This document shows positions 33,135 through 40,737 of a stretch of DNA of 64,000 bases, piece after piece. A program made the position numbers and the translations under genes. Every line of letters begins with the position of its first letter. The first letter of the stretch is position 1. The notes beneath the pieces were generated by a model. That model searched no databases, was not told where the DNA came from, and saw nothing but the letters and a program-made list of their open reading frames with translations. Origin of the DNA: Streptomyces sp. A0642 (lineage in GTDB: Bacteria > Actinomycetota > Actinomycetes > Streptomycetales > Streptomycetaceae); the NCBI RefSeq assembly GCF_004795105.1, contig NZ_SSBL01000004.1, forward strand, positions 372,001 to 436,000, read 5' to 3'.

Positions 33135-34715
33135 CTACCAGCTGGCCTTGCGGTACAGCTCCCACATCTGCATCACCGTCTGCGGGTCCAGGGCGCGCTC
33201 GCCGCCGCCGATGTCCTCGCGAGCCGCGACGTAGAGCTTGCCCTGCCACAGCGGCAGCAGCCGGACGTCGTCGACCAGGATCGCCTGGGCCCGTTCGAAC
33301 TGCTGGCTGACCGCGCCGCGGTCGCTCTCCTTGCGGGACTGGGGCAGCACCTCGTTCGTGATCTCGTTCTTCACGTAGGGCATGCCCGTGACGCTGTCCT
33401 TGCCGACGAACGGGGCGATGAAGTTGTCGGGGTCCGGGAAGTCCGGGAACCAGCCTCGGCCGAAGACGGGGTACTCACCCTTGGTGAAGCCTTCCTGGAA
33501 GGTCTTCCACGGCTTGCTCTTCAGGGTGATCCTGAACAGTCCGGAAGCCTCCAGCTGGCGCTTGAGCTCGGCGAACTCGGGCGCCGTCGACGAGCCGTAG
33601 CGGTCGGTCGTGAACCAGAACGTCAGGGCGACGGGCTCGGTGATGCCCGCCTTGGTGAGGATCTTCTGCGCCTTCTTGCGGTCCGGGTCGCCGAACGTGT
33701 CGAAGAAGCTGGTCGTGTGCCCCGCGATGCCCTTGGGGACCATGGAGTAGAGCGGCTCGGCGGTCCCTCGGTAGACCTTGGCCACCAGGGCGTCACGGTC
33801 CACGAGCTGGGCTATCGCGCGCCGGACGGCCGGGTTCCCGGCCGCCGGGTCCTCCGGGTTGAACACCAGGAAGCGGATGTCGGCGCCGACCGTCTCGACG
33901 AGTTGGAGATCGCTGTTCTTCTTCTTGTTGTCCTCGAGATCGACGACCTCCTCGGCGGACAGCCCGCGGTAGGTGGCGTCGATCTCGCCCTTCCTGAGGG
34001 CCGGGACCAGAGCGGCGGAGTCCTTGAAGTACCGGATGGTCACCGCGTCGTTCTTGCGGTCGGCGAAGCCCTTGTAGTCGGGGTTCTTCACCAGCTCCGA
34101 GCGGTCCCCCGGCTCGTACGCGTCCAGCAGGTAGGGTCCGGACCCGGTCACCTTGCCGTCGTCGCGGATCTTGTGCGCCGAGTAGGCGCTGGGCGCGACC
34201 AGCGACATGGCGGGCGTGGCCAGCACGAACGGGAAGGTGGCGTCCGGCTTGCTGAGGTGGAAGATGACGACGTCGTCGCCCTTGGTCTCCACCCGGTCGA
34301 GCGAGCCGAGCATTCCGACCGGGCCGCCCTTGACCGCGATGGACCTGATCCGGTCGATGGAGAACTTCACGGCCTCGGCGTCGAGCTTGTCGCCGTTGGA
34401 GAACTTCAGCCCGGCACGGAGCTGACAGCGGTAGGCGGTGCTGGTGTTGTCCGTGAACCGGCAGTTGTCCGCGGCGTCGGGCTCGGGGCTCGTGCTGCCG
34501 GTGGGGAAGCTCACCAGAGTCTGGAATACGTTGCGCATCAGCTCCCAGGAGCCGTCCCAGGCCGCGGCGGGATCGAGCGTGGACGGCGAGCTGGTGGTCC
34601 CGACCGCCAGCTTCTGTTCGACGTCCGAACCACCGCCGGGAAGCAGACCGCATCCGGCCAGCAGAGAAAGGGAAGCAAGGGCTGCAGCAGCCTGCAGACT
34701 GGCCCGGTAGAACAC
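33135..34715 (-). CDS. ABC transporter substrate-binding lipoprotein, oligopeptide type (SBP_bac_5)
   Basis: A 526-aa extracytoplasmic binding protein. The signal peptide ends in a lipobox LLAGC (about residue 22), so it should be lipid-anchored, and the body shows SBP_bac_5 features: DPAAAWDGSWELMRNVFQTL, YRCQLRAGLKFSNGDKLDAE, VTGSGPYLLDAYEPGDRSELVKNPDY and VRRAIAQLVDRDALV. The second GTG (34715) is preferred because AGGAG lies 7 nt upstream; GTG 34721 leaves a 1-nt spacing. No permease or ATPase gene is adjacent, so it either serves a transporter encoded elsewhere or acts as a sensor. Confidence 0.9.
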   Translation of the reverse strand: MFYRASLQAAAALASLSLLAGCGLLPGGGSDVEQKLAVGTTSSPSTLDPAAAWDGSWELMRNVFQTLVSFPTGSTSPEPDAADNCRFTDNTSTAYRCQLRAGLKFSNGDKLDAEAVKFSIDRIRSIAVKGGPVGMLGSLDRVETKGDDVVIFHLSKPDATFPFVLATPAMSLVAPSAYSAHKIRDDGKVTGSGPYLLDAYEPGDRSELVKNPDYKGFADRKNDAVTIRYFKDSAALVPALRKGEIDATYRGLSAEEVVDLEDNKKKNSDLQLVETVGADIRFLVFNPEDPAAGNPAVRRAIAQLVDRDALVAKVYRGTAEPLYSMVPKGIAGHTTSFFDTFGDPDRKKAQKILTKAGITEPVALTFWFTTDRYGSSTAPEFAELKRQLEASGLFRITLKSKPWKTFQEGFTKGEYPVFGRGWFPDFPDPDNFIAPFVGKDSVTGMPYVKNEITNEVLPQSRKESDRGAVSQQFERAQAILVDDVRLLPLWQGKLYVAAREDIGGGERALDPQTVMQMWELYRKASW

Positions 34716-34758
34716 GCGCACGCTCCTCGATCAGCCATGGGTCGGCAGACCATACCGC

Positions 34759-34798
34759 AGTGCCCCGCCGGGTCAATCCGGTGGCCCGACGGGGCACT
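34759..34798. terminator. Hairpin after the SDR operon
   Basis: Stem AGTGCCCCG / CGGGGCACT (9 bp) with an inner CCGGG..CCCG pairing, 36 bp beyond the SDR stop at 34834 on the minus strand and upstream of the binding-protein gene. Confidence 0.7.
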
Positions 34799-34833
34799 TG
34801 AGTCAATCAGGGCCAAACCGGCCCAGGCCGATC

Positions 34834-35589
34834 TCAGCCCACGCCGGCATTCAGGAAAATCCCGCCGTCGACCACGAGGGTCTGGCCGGTGATCCAGTCG
34901 GACTGGCTCGACGTGAGGAAGGCGGCGGCCCCGCCGATGTCCGCCGGGACACCGAGCCGGCCCAGCGGGTAGGCGGCCGCCGCCTCGGCCTCGCGGCCCT
35001 CGTACAGCGCCTGCGCGAACCTGGTCTTCACGACCGCCGGGGCGATCGAATTGACCCGGACGACCGGCGCGAACTCGTGCGCGAGCTGCAGGGTCAGATT
35101 GACCATGGCCGCCTTGCTGATGCCGTACGCGCCGATGAACGGCGAGGCCGAGAGACCCGCGACGGAGGCGATGTTGACGATCGCCCCGCCGTTCTCCTTC
35201 TGCCACGCCTTCCAGGTCTGCTGCGCGAAGCCGAGCGCCGAGATCACGTTCGTCTCGAAGACCTTGCGGACCACCTGGAGATCGAGCTCGGCGATCGGTC
35301 CGAAGACCGGGTTGGTGCCGGCGTTGTTGACCAGGAAGTCGACCCGGCCGAACGCCTCCATCGTGCGCTCGACGGCCGCCGCCTGGTGCGCCTCGTCGTG
35401 GGCCTTGCCGGGGACGCCGATGACCCGGTCGGATCCGAGCGCCTCGACGGCCTCCTTCAGCGCGTCCTCGCCGCGTCCGGTGATGCATACCCGGTCGCCG
35501 CGTGCGACGAGCGCCTCGGCGATGCCGTAACCGATCCCCCGGCTCGCACCGGTGATCAGCGCGACCTTGCCACTGTCCTGCACAGTCAT
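34834..35589 (-). CDS. Short-chain dehydrogenase/reductase
   Basis: A 251-aa classical SDR with NAD(P) motif VALITGASRGIGYGIAEAL, NNAG in FLVNNAGTNPVFGPIAE, catalytic Ser in NIASVAGLSAS, and Tyr-x3-Lys in FIGAYGISKAAM. It lies 20 bp downstream of the FabG-like gene and so is the second gene of an operon. The SDR pairing, the tail with WITGQTLVVDGGIFLN and the operator at 36443 suggest an acyl-CoA or steroid-side-chain role, but a sugar or general ketoreductase role is equally possible. Confidence 0.88.
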   Translation of the reverse strand: MTVQDSGKVALITGASRGIGYGIAEALVARGDRVCITGRGEDALKEAVEALGSDRVIGVPGKAHDEAHQAAAVERTMEAFGRVDFLVNNAGTNPVFGPIAELDLQVVRKVFETNVISALGFAQQTWKAWQKENGGAIVNIASVAGLSASPFIGAYGISKAAMVNLTLQLAHEFAPVVRVNSIAPAVVKTRFAQALYEGREAEAAAAYPLGRLGVPADIGGAAAFLTSSQSDWITGQTLVVDGGIFLNAGVG

Positions 35590-35609
35590 GATGTCCGCAG
35601 CCCTTCGGG

Positions 35610-36371
35610 TCAGTTGAGCGGTCCGCCGGCGACGTACATGACCTGGCCCGAGACGAAGCCCGCGTCGTCGCCCGAGAAGAAGGCGATGGCGTTGGCGATG
35701 TCCTCGGGGAAGCCGACGCGCTGCACCGGGATCTGGGTGGCGGCGGCGGCCTGGAACTCCTCGAAGCCCATGCCGACGCGGGCCGCGGTCTGCGCGGTCA
35801 TCTCGGTGACGATGAAGCCGGGCGCGACGGCGTTGGCGGTGATGCCGAACTTGCCGAGCTCCTTGGCGAGCGTCTTGGTGAAGCCCTGCAGACCCGCCTT
35901 GACGGCGGCGTAGTTGGCCTGGCCGCGGTTGCCGAGGGCCGAGGAGGAGGACAGCGAGACGATCCGGCCGAACTTGGCGTCCACCATGTGCTTCTGGACG
36001 GCCTTGGCCATCAGGAACGCGCCCTTGAGGTGCACGTTCATCACGATGTCCCAGTCGGACTCGCTCATCTTGAAGAGCAGGTTGTCGCGGAGCACGCCCG
36101 CGTTGTTGACGAGGATCGTGGGGGCGCCGAGCTCGGCGGCGACGCGTGCGACGGCGGCCTCGACCTGGGCGCTGTCCGACACGTCGCAGCCGACGGCGAG
36201 GGCCCGGCCGCCGGCGGCGGTGATCTTCTCGACGGTGTCCTTGCAGGCCGCTTCGTCGAGGTCGAGTACGGCGACGGCGCGGCCCTCGGCCGCCAGGCGT
36301 ACCGCGGTGGCGGCACCGATGCCCCGTGCGGCTCCCGTCACGATGGCTACGCGCTGCTCGGTGGTGGACAT
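35610..36371 (-). CDS. fabG: 3-oxoacyl-ACP/CoA reductase FabG-type SDR
   Basis: A 253-aa FabG-type reductase. TGAARGIGAATAVRLAAEG is the cofactor loop, LVNNAGVLRDNLLFKMSESDWD is nearly diagnostic of FabG, catalytic Ser lies in VSLSSSSALGNRGQ and Tyr-x3-Lys in ANYAAVKAGLQGFTK. It reduces 3-oxoacyl thioesters with NADPH. In actinobacteria many FabG paralogues act on CoA substrates in catabolism rather than in fatty-acid synthesis; location upstream of another SDR and beside a TetR-type operator favours that. ATG 36371 begins the operon. Confidence 0.9.
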   Translation of the reverse strand: MSTTEQRVAIVTGAARGIGAATAVRLAAEGRAVAVLDLDEAACKDTVEKITAAGGRALAVGCDVSDSAQVEAAVARVAAELGAPTILVNNAGVLRDNLLFKMSESDWDIVMNVHLKGAFLMAKAVQKHMVDAKFGRIVSLSSSSALGNRGQANYAAVKAGLQGFTKTLAKELGKFGITANAVAPGFIVTEMTAQTAARVGMGFEEFQAAAATQIPVQRVGFPEDIANAIAFFSGDDAGFVSGQVMYVAGGPLN

Positions 36372-36442
36372 GCTTGGCTCTCCTCGCCCTTGGGTCGCGG
36401 CTCAGCGGACGTCAGGTCGTTCCCGCGAGAACGTTCCCGATA

Positions 36443-36460
36443 ACTGAGCAACCGCTTAGT
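36443..36460. promoter_or_regulatory. Palindromic TetR-type operator upstream of the fabG/SDR operon
   Basis: ACTGAGC-AACC-GCTTAGT is an 18-bp inverted repeat with one mismatch, 72 bp upstream of fabG. It resembles operators recurrent before fatty-acid and acyl-CoA catabolic genes in actinobacteria (remembered pattern, not computed). It differs from the operators at 44801 and 56737. Confidence 0.6.
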
Positions 36461-36585
36461 ACCTTCAGCAGACGAGACGCTAGAAGCCCTGGCACCCGGT
36501 GTCAACGGCCCACGGACGCAGCGGCGCATGTCACACCGGACGGCGCCGCCCCCGCGGGGGCGGAGGCGGCGCCGGAGGGGTGAGC

Positions 36586-36969
36586 TCAGCGCACCAGCAG
36601 GTCGAGGAGTCGTTCGACCTCGGCGGCCGGATCGGTGGTCAGGCCGCTGTGCACCGGGCTCGGCTGGATGACGGTCGAGCGCGGGGCGATGAGCCAGCGG
36701 AAGCGCCGTCCGGCGTCGTCCCCGGCCGCCTGGCCCGCGTCCGTACCACCGCGGCAGACGCCCTCGACGGCGTACAGGGCGGCTCGTACCCCGGTCACGT
36801 CGGCGCCGGGGTCCAGCGCCCGGAGCTTGGCCTCGTCGAGTACGGTGCGGGCGGCGACGAACCCCTTGGCGCGGCAGTAGACCACCACCCCGGCGTTGAA
36901 GAACTCGCCGCGATGGACCCGCGGCACCACGCGCAGGAGGGCGTATTCGAAGACATCGCGCTTGCTCAC
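36586..36969 (-). CDS. DUF3037 protein (HipA-like partner)
   Basis: A 127-aa DUF3037 protein with the characteristic start FEYALLRVVPRVHRGEFFNAGVVVYCRAKGFVAART, followed by a linker and the closing PSPVHSGLTTDPAAEVERLLD. The function of DUF3037 is unknown, but it is recurrently encoded directly after a HipA-like kinase gene, as here, where its GTG overlaps the HipA-like stop by 4 bp (GTGA). This coupling suggests a two-protein complex, possibly regulator/kinase, with a role unrelated to the SDR and gas-vesicle neighbours. Confidence 0.85.
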   Translation of the reverse strand: MSKRDVFEYALLRVVPRVHRGEFFNAGVVVYCRAKGFVAARTVLDEAKLRALDPGADVTGVRAALYAVEGVCRGGTDAGQAAGDDAGRRFRWLIAPRSTVIQPSPVHSGLTTDPAAEVERLLDLLVR

Positions 36970-37817
36970 GGCCGGCCGCCCTTTTCGCTGTTCTCGTGGT
37001 CATGCCGCGGGGGAAGGCGTTCGGTGAGCCAGCCCGGTGCCTGGGACGGCTTGGACGCGGTCGGCGCGTCCAGGGTGATCCGCTCGTGGATGGTGGCGGC
37101 ACGCGGCAGCAGCGCCTCCACGTAGGCCCGGCGCAGCTGGTCCGTCGACTCGAAGCCCGGCTCGTCCACCAGCCACGCGTCGGGGACGTCGGCCGCGACC
37201 TCGGTGAGCAGCTCCTCGGTCACCAGCGGGGCGAGCTCGGCCGCGGCCGCCGCGACGTCGGGCCGGAAGGGTGCCAGCGCGTGGTCGGACGCGTTGTACG
37301 GCTTGGCCGCGGAGGCCTGGGCGCCGGGCCAGTTGTGGTGCCAGATCATGGTGGCGCCGTGGTCGATGAGCCACAGGTCGCCGTGCCAGACGAGCATGTT
37401 CGGATTGCGCCAGGAGCGGTCGACGTTGTTGATCAGCGCGTCGAACCAGACGACGCGTCCGGCCTCGCGCGGGTCCACCTGGTAGGCCAGCGAGTCGAAC
37501 CCGAGGGATCCGGGAAGGAAGTCCATCCCGAGGTTGAGCCCGCCGCTGGCCTTGAGCAGCTCCTGCACCTCCTGGTCGGGTTCGGCGAGACCGATCACGG
37601 GGTCCAGCTCGATCTGCACGAGATCGGGGACGCGCAGCCCGAGCCGCCGCCCGAGCTGTCCGCAGATGACCTCGGCGACGAGCGTCTTGCGGCCCTGCCC
37701 GGCTCCGGTGAACTTCATGACGTACGTACCGAAGTCGTCGGCCTCGACGATCCCGGGGAGCGAGCCGCCCTCACGCAGGGGCGTGACGTAGCGGGTCGCG
37801 GTGACTTCTGTCAGCAT
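36966..37817 (-). CDS. HipA-like kinase-fold protein
   Basis: A 283-aa protein of the shorter HipA_2 type, related to the HipA serine kinase fold. Supporting motifs are GTYVMKFTGAGQGRKTLVAE (ATP-site lysine), then VVWFDALINNVDRSWRNPNML (the D-x3-N catalytic loop containing Asp and Asn) and LWLIDHGATMIWHH (the D-H-G metal-binding segment). HipA kinases phosphorylate GltX, but this shorter DUF3037-paired group has no established substrate. It precedes DUF3037 in a translationally coupled pair. No HipB-like antitoxin is adjacent, so a toxin role is not supported. Confidence 0.82.
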   Translation of the reverse strand: MLTEVTATRYVTPLREGGSLPGIVEADDFGTYVMKFTGAGQGRKTLVAEVICGQLGRRLGLRVPDLVQIELDPVIGLAEPDQEVQELLKASGGLNLGMDFLPGSLGFDSLAYQVDPREAGRVVWFDALINNVDRSWRNPNMLVWHGDLWLIDHGATMIWHHNWPGAQASAAKPYNASDHALAPFRPDVAAAAAELAPLVTEELLTEVAADVPDAWLVDEPGFESTDQLRRAYVEALLPRAATIHERITLDAPTASKPSQAPGWLTERLPPRHDHENSEKGGRP

Positions 37818-37917
37818 TTCGCCAGGCTATACGGCTCGGCGCCGCGGAGATCGTCCCCGTCGTGGCCGTCACGGCGCTCCGCGCGTACGGTCGGCCGCGT
37901 CCGCCCCTGGCCGGCGG

Positions 37918-38196
37918 TCAGTCCCGGGGCAGGAGACTCCCGAGGGGCCCGAGGTCGAGGTTGAGATCCTCCGGACGCACTCCATGCTGCTCGCACAGCT
38001 CGGTCATGCGCTGGTCGAGCAGCATGAGCGTGGTGCCGATCTCCTCGGTCTGCTCGTCGGTGAGGTCGCCCTGGTCGATACGGCGCAGCGCCTGCCGTTC
38101 CATGAGCTGACGAAGCAGCTCGACCACGGTGAGGACCAGGGTGACGAGGTCCCGCCCCATCTGCTCGGAGTCGAGGTCGACTCGTGAGGACGTCAC
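37918..38196 (-). CDS. gvpK: Gas vesicle protein GvpK
   Basis: A 92-aa GvpK: MGRDLVTLVLTVVELLRQLM followed by ERQALRRIDQGDLTDEQTEE and CEQHGVRPEDLNLDLGPLG, the family core. It is an accessory gas-vesicle protein needed for vesicle assembly. It is the last gene of the gvp operon, and its GTG (38196) overlaps the gvpS stop by 4 bp. Gas vesicles are usually silent in Streptomyces, where the cluster is linked to stress or hypersaline response. Confidence 0.92.
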   Translation of the reverse strand: MTSSRVDLDSEQMGRDLVTLVLTVVELLRQLMERQALRRIDQGDLTDEQTEEIGTTLMLLDQRMTELCEQHGVRPEDLNLDLGPLGSLLPRD

Positions 38197-38420
38197 AGCG
38201 GCCCGCTGTCCGCCCACGGCGCGGGCACGCGTTCGTTGACGGACGAGAGCAGCGCATGCAACGACAACCGTACGAGCGGGACGTCGGCGATGGCGATGAC
38301 CAAGTCCCCGCTGATGACGACCCCCGTCGCCAGGACCCGGTCCAGAAGATCCACCAACGGCACCCCGATGGGACCGCTGAGGGCGCCCTGGCTGTCCCAT
38401 GGAACGGCATCGTGCGTCAT
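38193..38420 (-). CDS. gvpS: Gas vesicle GvpA/J-family protein GvpS
   Basis: A 75-aa GvpA-like protein: GIPLVDLLDRVL-type core reading VPLVDLLDRVLATGVVISGDLVIAIADVPLVRLSLHALLSS, the GvpA/J amphipathic block. It probably contributes to vesicle wall tips or nucleation. Position between gvpL and gvpK is that of GvpS in the S. coelicolor clusters. The start is ATG 38420. Confidence 0.88.
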   Translation of the reverse strand: MTHDAVPWDSQGALSGPIGVPLVDLLDRVLATGVVISGDLVIAIADVPLVRLSLHALLSSVNERVPAPWADSGPL

Positions 38421-38423
38421 GAA

Positions 38424-39263
38424 TCACACCTCGCCCACGAAGGAGTAGGGGACCCACGGGCCGGAGACCTCGATGTCCGCGCCGGTGCGTGCTCGCAGAC
38501 CAGCTGCCAGTGCCTGAAGTTCGTCGGACCGGTCCTCGGCGACCAGATAGGTGGCGTTGAGCACCTGAACCCTGGTCCCGCCCGCGGTTCCCTGGCCGTG
38601 CGGCCGGAGCCGACGGGACGCTTTGGCGAGACGGCTCACGTCCGCGTCCACGGCTTCCGCGATGCGGAGGGAGTCCTCCTGCCGCTGTTCACGGTGCGCC
38701 CGCTGGTTCCGTTTGCGATCGAGATACGCCCGTCCCGCTCCCGGGGCCGGACGGGCCCGCTCGACGGGGGCGCTCGGCCGGAGCGCCGGAGCGGCGTCCC
38801 CGCCGCCCGGCAGCGACGGCGCGAACACCTTCACGCCCCACTCGGCATGGTGCTCGATCCGCTTCAGGGCGGTGTGGAAGCGCGCCGCCTCGTCGTTCAG
38901 CGCGCGTCTGGCCCGGTCTTCCCCCTGGTACAGGGTGGCCAGCGGCAGAGGCACCGTGGGCGCGTGGCCGGCGACCGCGGACACGACCGCGTGGTGGGCG
39001 CGGGCGTACCGCTCGAGTTCGACCGCGTCCGAGAGCCGCTCCTGCCAGGCCGCGTCCGTGAACTCGGCCGCCGCCACGGTCTGTACGACCGCGGTGAGAG
39101 GCCCCAGGGAGAGCGTACGGACAGGCTCGTCACGGGTGACCCCGGTGACCGCACCGAGGGCCAGGGGGGCCTCGGTACGGCAGACCGCGTACACGTAGAT
39201 GGCGTGCGCACCCGGAGTCCCGGGGCCGCGCTCCGGCATGTGCTTCCGTCCTTCCTCGGTCAT
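38424..39263 (-). CDS. gvpL: Gas vesicle protein GvpL (GvpF/L family)
   Basis: A 279-aa GvpF/L-family protein: HAIYVYAVCRTEAPLALGAV at the N-terminus and VQVLNATYLVAEDRSDELQALAAGL near the end, with VPLPLATLYQGEDRARRAL and WGVKVFAPSL in the middle. A basic Arg-rich segment at about 165-190 is specific to GvpL relative to GvpF. It is an accessory/minor wall protein. ATG 39263 overlaps the gvpJ stop (TGATG); an upstream GTG (39266) adds one residue. Confidence 0.9.
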   Translation of the reverse strand: MTEEGRKHMPERGPGTPGAHAIYVYAVCRTEAPLALGAVTGVTRDEPVRTLSLGPLTAVVQTVAAAEFTDAAWQERLSDAVELERYARAHHAVVSAVAGHAPTVPLPLATLYQGEDRARRALNDEAARFHTALKRIEHHAEWGVKVFAPSLPGGGDAAPALRPSAPVERARPAPGAGRAYLDRKRNQRAHREQRQEDSLRIAEAVDADVSRLAKASRRLRPHGQGTAGGTRVQVLNATYLVAEDRSDELQALAAGLRARTGADIEVSGPWVPYSFVGEV

Positions 39264-39598
39264 CACTCGGACGAAGACCTCTCATCGGACTTGGATTCGA
39301 GTGCCTCCAGGCGCTCACGCAGTTCGCGGTTCTCGTCCTGCAGGGCGTTGCGTGCCGCCTTGGAGCTGAGCGCCGGATCGGTTTCCCACCAGTCGATGCC
39401 GGCCTTCTTCGCGGTGTCCACGGACGCCACGAACAGGCGCAGCCGGATCGTGAGCAGCTCGATGTCGAGCAGGTCGATCTTGATGTCGCCGGCGATCACG
39501 ATGCCCTTGTCGAGGACGCGTTCGAGGATGTCGGCGAGATTGGTGGTCTGCGGCCCGGGGACAGGGGACACGTCGTGCCTGAAGTCGAGGTCGGTCAC
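39263..39598 (-). CDS. gvpJ: Gas vesicle protein GvpJ
   Basis: A 111-aa GvpJ, a GvpA homologue with the core NLADILERVLDKGIVIAGDIKIDLLDIELLTIRLRLFVASVDTAKKAGIDWW, essentially the GvpA fold plus a hydrophilic C-terminal helix (LQDENRELRERLEALES, a predicted coiled coil). GvpJ is a minor component of vesicle tips. The GTG start overlaps the gvpZ stop by 4 bp. Confidence 0.92.
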   Translation of the reverse strand: MTDLDFRHDVSPVPGPQTTNLADILERVLDKGIVIAGDIKIDLLDIELLTIRLRLFVASVDTAKKAGIDWWETDPALSSKAARNALQDENRELRERLEALESKSDERSSSE

Positions 39599-40731
39599 CG
39601 GGCCCTCCGCGAGCGCTGCTTGGCCGCCCGCCTCCGGGGCGGCGCCTCGTCTTCTTCGTCCTCTTCGTCCTCGTCCTCGTCCTCCTCGTCCTCGTCCTCT
39701 TCGTCCTCGCCTTCTTCTTCCTCCTCCTCGTCCTCGTCCTCGTCCTCCTCGTCCTCTTCGTCTTCGTCTTCGTCCGTCAGCTGGCCGTCCTCTTCGTCCT
39801 CTTCATCCCACTCGCCCTCGTCCTCGCCCTCGCCCTCGTCCTCGTTCTCAGCCCCGTCCTCGTTCTCCTCGTCCTCGCCGTCCGCACCTTCCTCGTCCTG
39901 CGCTTCTTCCTCTTCCATGGCCTCGTCGTGGGACTTGACGACCTCTCCGTCGCGGATCTCACCGCGCCACGCTTCCGGTTCCTCGTCGGTGAGGGTGACG
40001 TACCGCTGGAAGTGCTTGAAGTCGAGCCGCACGCGGCGCCCTTGTGCGCGCCAGAGGTTTCCCGTCTTCTCGAAGAACCCCGACGGGTAGTACTCCATGA
40101 CCAGAACGATGCGTGTGAGGGAGGGGGCGAGCTCGTGAAAGCTGACGGCGCCCCGCGTGGTGCCCTTGGCCCCCTCGGACGTCCATACGATGCGTTCGTC
40201 GGGCACCTGTTCCTGAACGGTGGCCTTGAAACTGCGGGACGACGGACCGACCTTGACCTTCCAGTCGCTGGACGTCTCGTCCTCCGTCGAAACGTCCCGC
40301 ACGCCCTTGGCGAAACTGCTGAACTTGTCGTACTGGGTCCAGTGGTCGTAGGCGGTCCGCAGGGGTACTCCCACATCGAGCACCTCGACGATGTTCATGA
40401 CCTTGCCACCGCTCGCCTTGCGCTTGCCCTTCCCCCCGCCGCCGAAGGTCTCCTTCGCCTTGTCGACGACGTTGTCCTTGACGCCCTTGGCCTTCTCCGA
40501 GACGAAGGCCTTCACCGGGGAATCACCCTGGAGGACGCGGGAACCGATAGCGGGCAGAGAGCCGCCGTTCTCCGCGGAATCGGTCAGCTGTCCCGTGAGG
40601 TCCGTCAGCTTCTCCCCCGCCTTTCCGGCGAGTTTCTCCACCTGCGCGCTGAGGAATGCGGACAGTTCCTCGCGGAGCCTGTCCGCGCCGGACTCTTCTG
40701 ACTCGGGCTGTGCGTTCTCTGTCCTGGCCAT
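39595..40731 (-). CDS. gvpZ: Gas vesicle cluster protein GvpZ, SRPBCC domain with very acidic tail
   Basis: A 378-aa protein. The N-terminal ~60 residues are helical; residues about 100-255 form a polyketide-cyclase/SRPBCC-type domain (VMNIVEVLDVGVPLRTAYDHWTQYDKFSSFAKGVRDV and VWTSEGAKGTTRGAVSFHELAPSLTRIVLVMEY). The last ~110 residues are almost only Glu and Asp, ended by a basic RRRAAKQRSRRAR. The gene is in the Z position of the Streptomyces gvp cluster. The function is unknown; the tail could bind calcium, basic proteins or the Lys-rich GvpY. Confidence 0.85.
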   Translation of the reverse strand: MARTENAQPESEESGADRLREELSAFLSAQVEKLAGKAGEKLTDLTGQLTDSAENGGSLPAIGSRVLQGDSPVKAFVSEKAKGVKDNVVDKAKETFGGGGKGKRKASGGKVMNIVEVLDVGVPLRTAYDHWTQYDKFSSFAKGVRDVSTEDETSSDWKVKVGPSSRSFKATVQEQVPDERIVWTSEGAKGTTRGAVSFHELAPSLTRIVLVMEYYPSGFFEKTGNLWRAQGRRVRLDFKHFQRYVTLTDEEPEAWRGEIRDGEVVKSHDEAMEEEEAQDEEGADGEDEENEDGAENEDEGEGEDEGEWDEEDEEDGQLTDEDEDEEDEEDEDEDEEEEEEGEDEEDEDEEDEDEDEEDEEDEAPPRRRAAKQRSRRAR

Positions 40732-40737
40732 GACTCG

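Noticed and set aside
36429..36436. GAACGTTC palindrome upstream of fabG as a LexA box
   Set aside because: The actinobacterial SOS box needs a 4-bp spacer between GAAC and GTTC; here they abut.
39575..40090. Plus-strand Ser-rich 171-codon frame
   Set aside because: It is the antisense of the Glu/Asp-rich tail of gvpZ (GAG/GAC become CTC/GTC/TCC); no domain or start signals.
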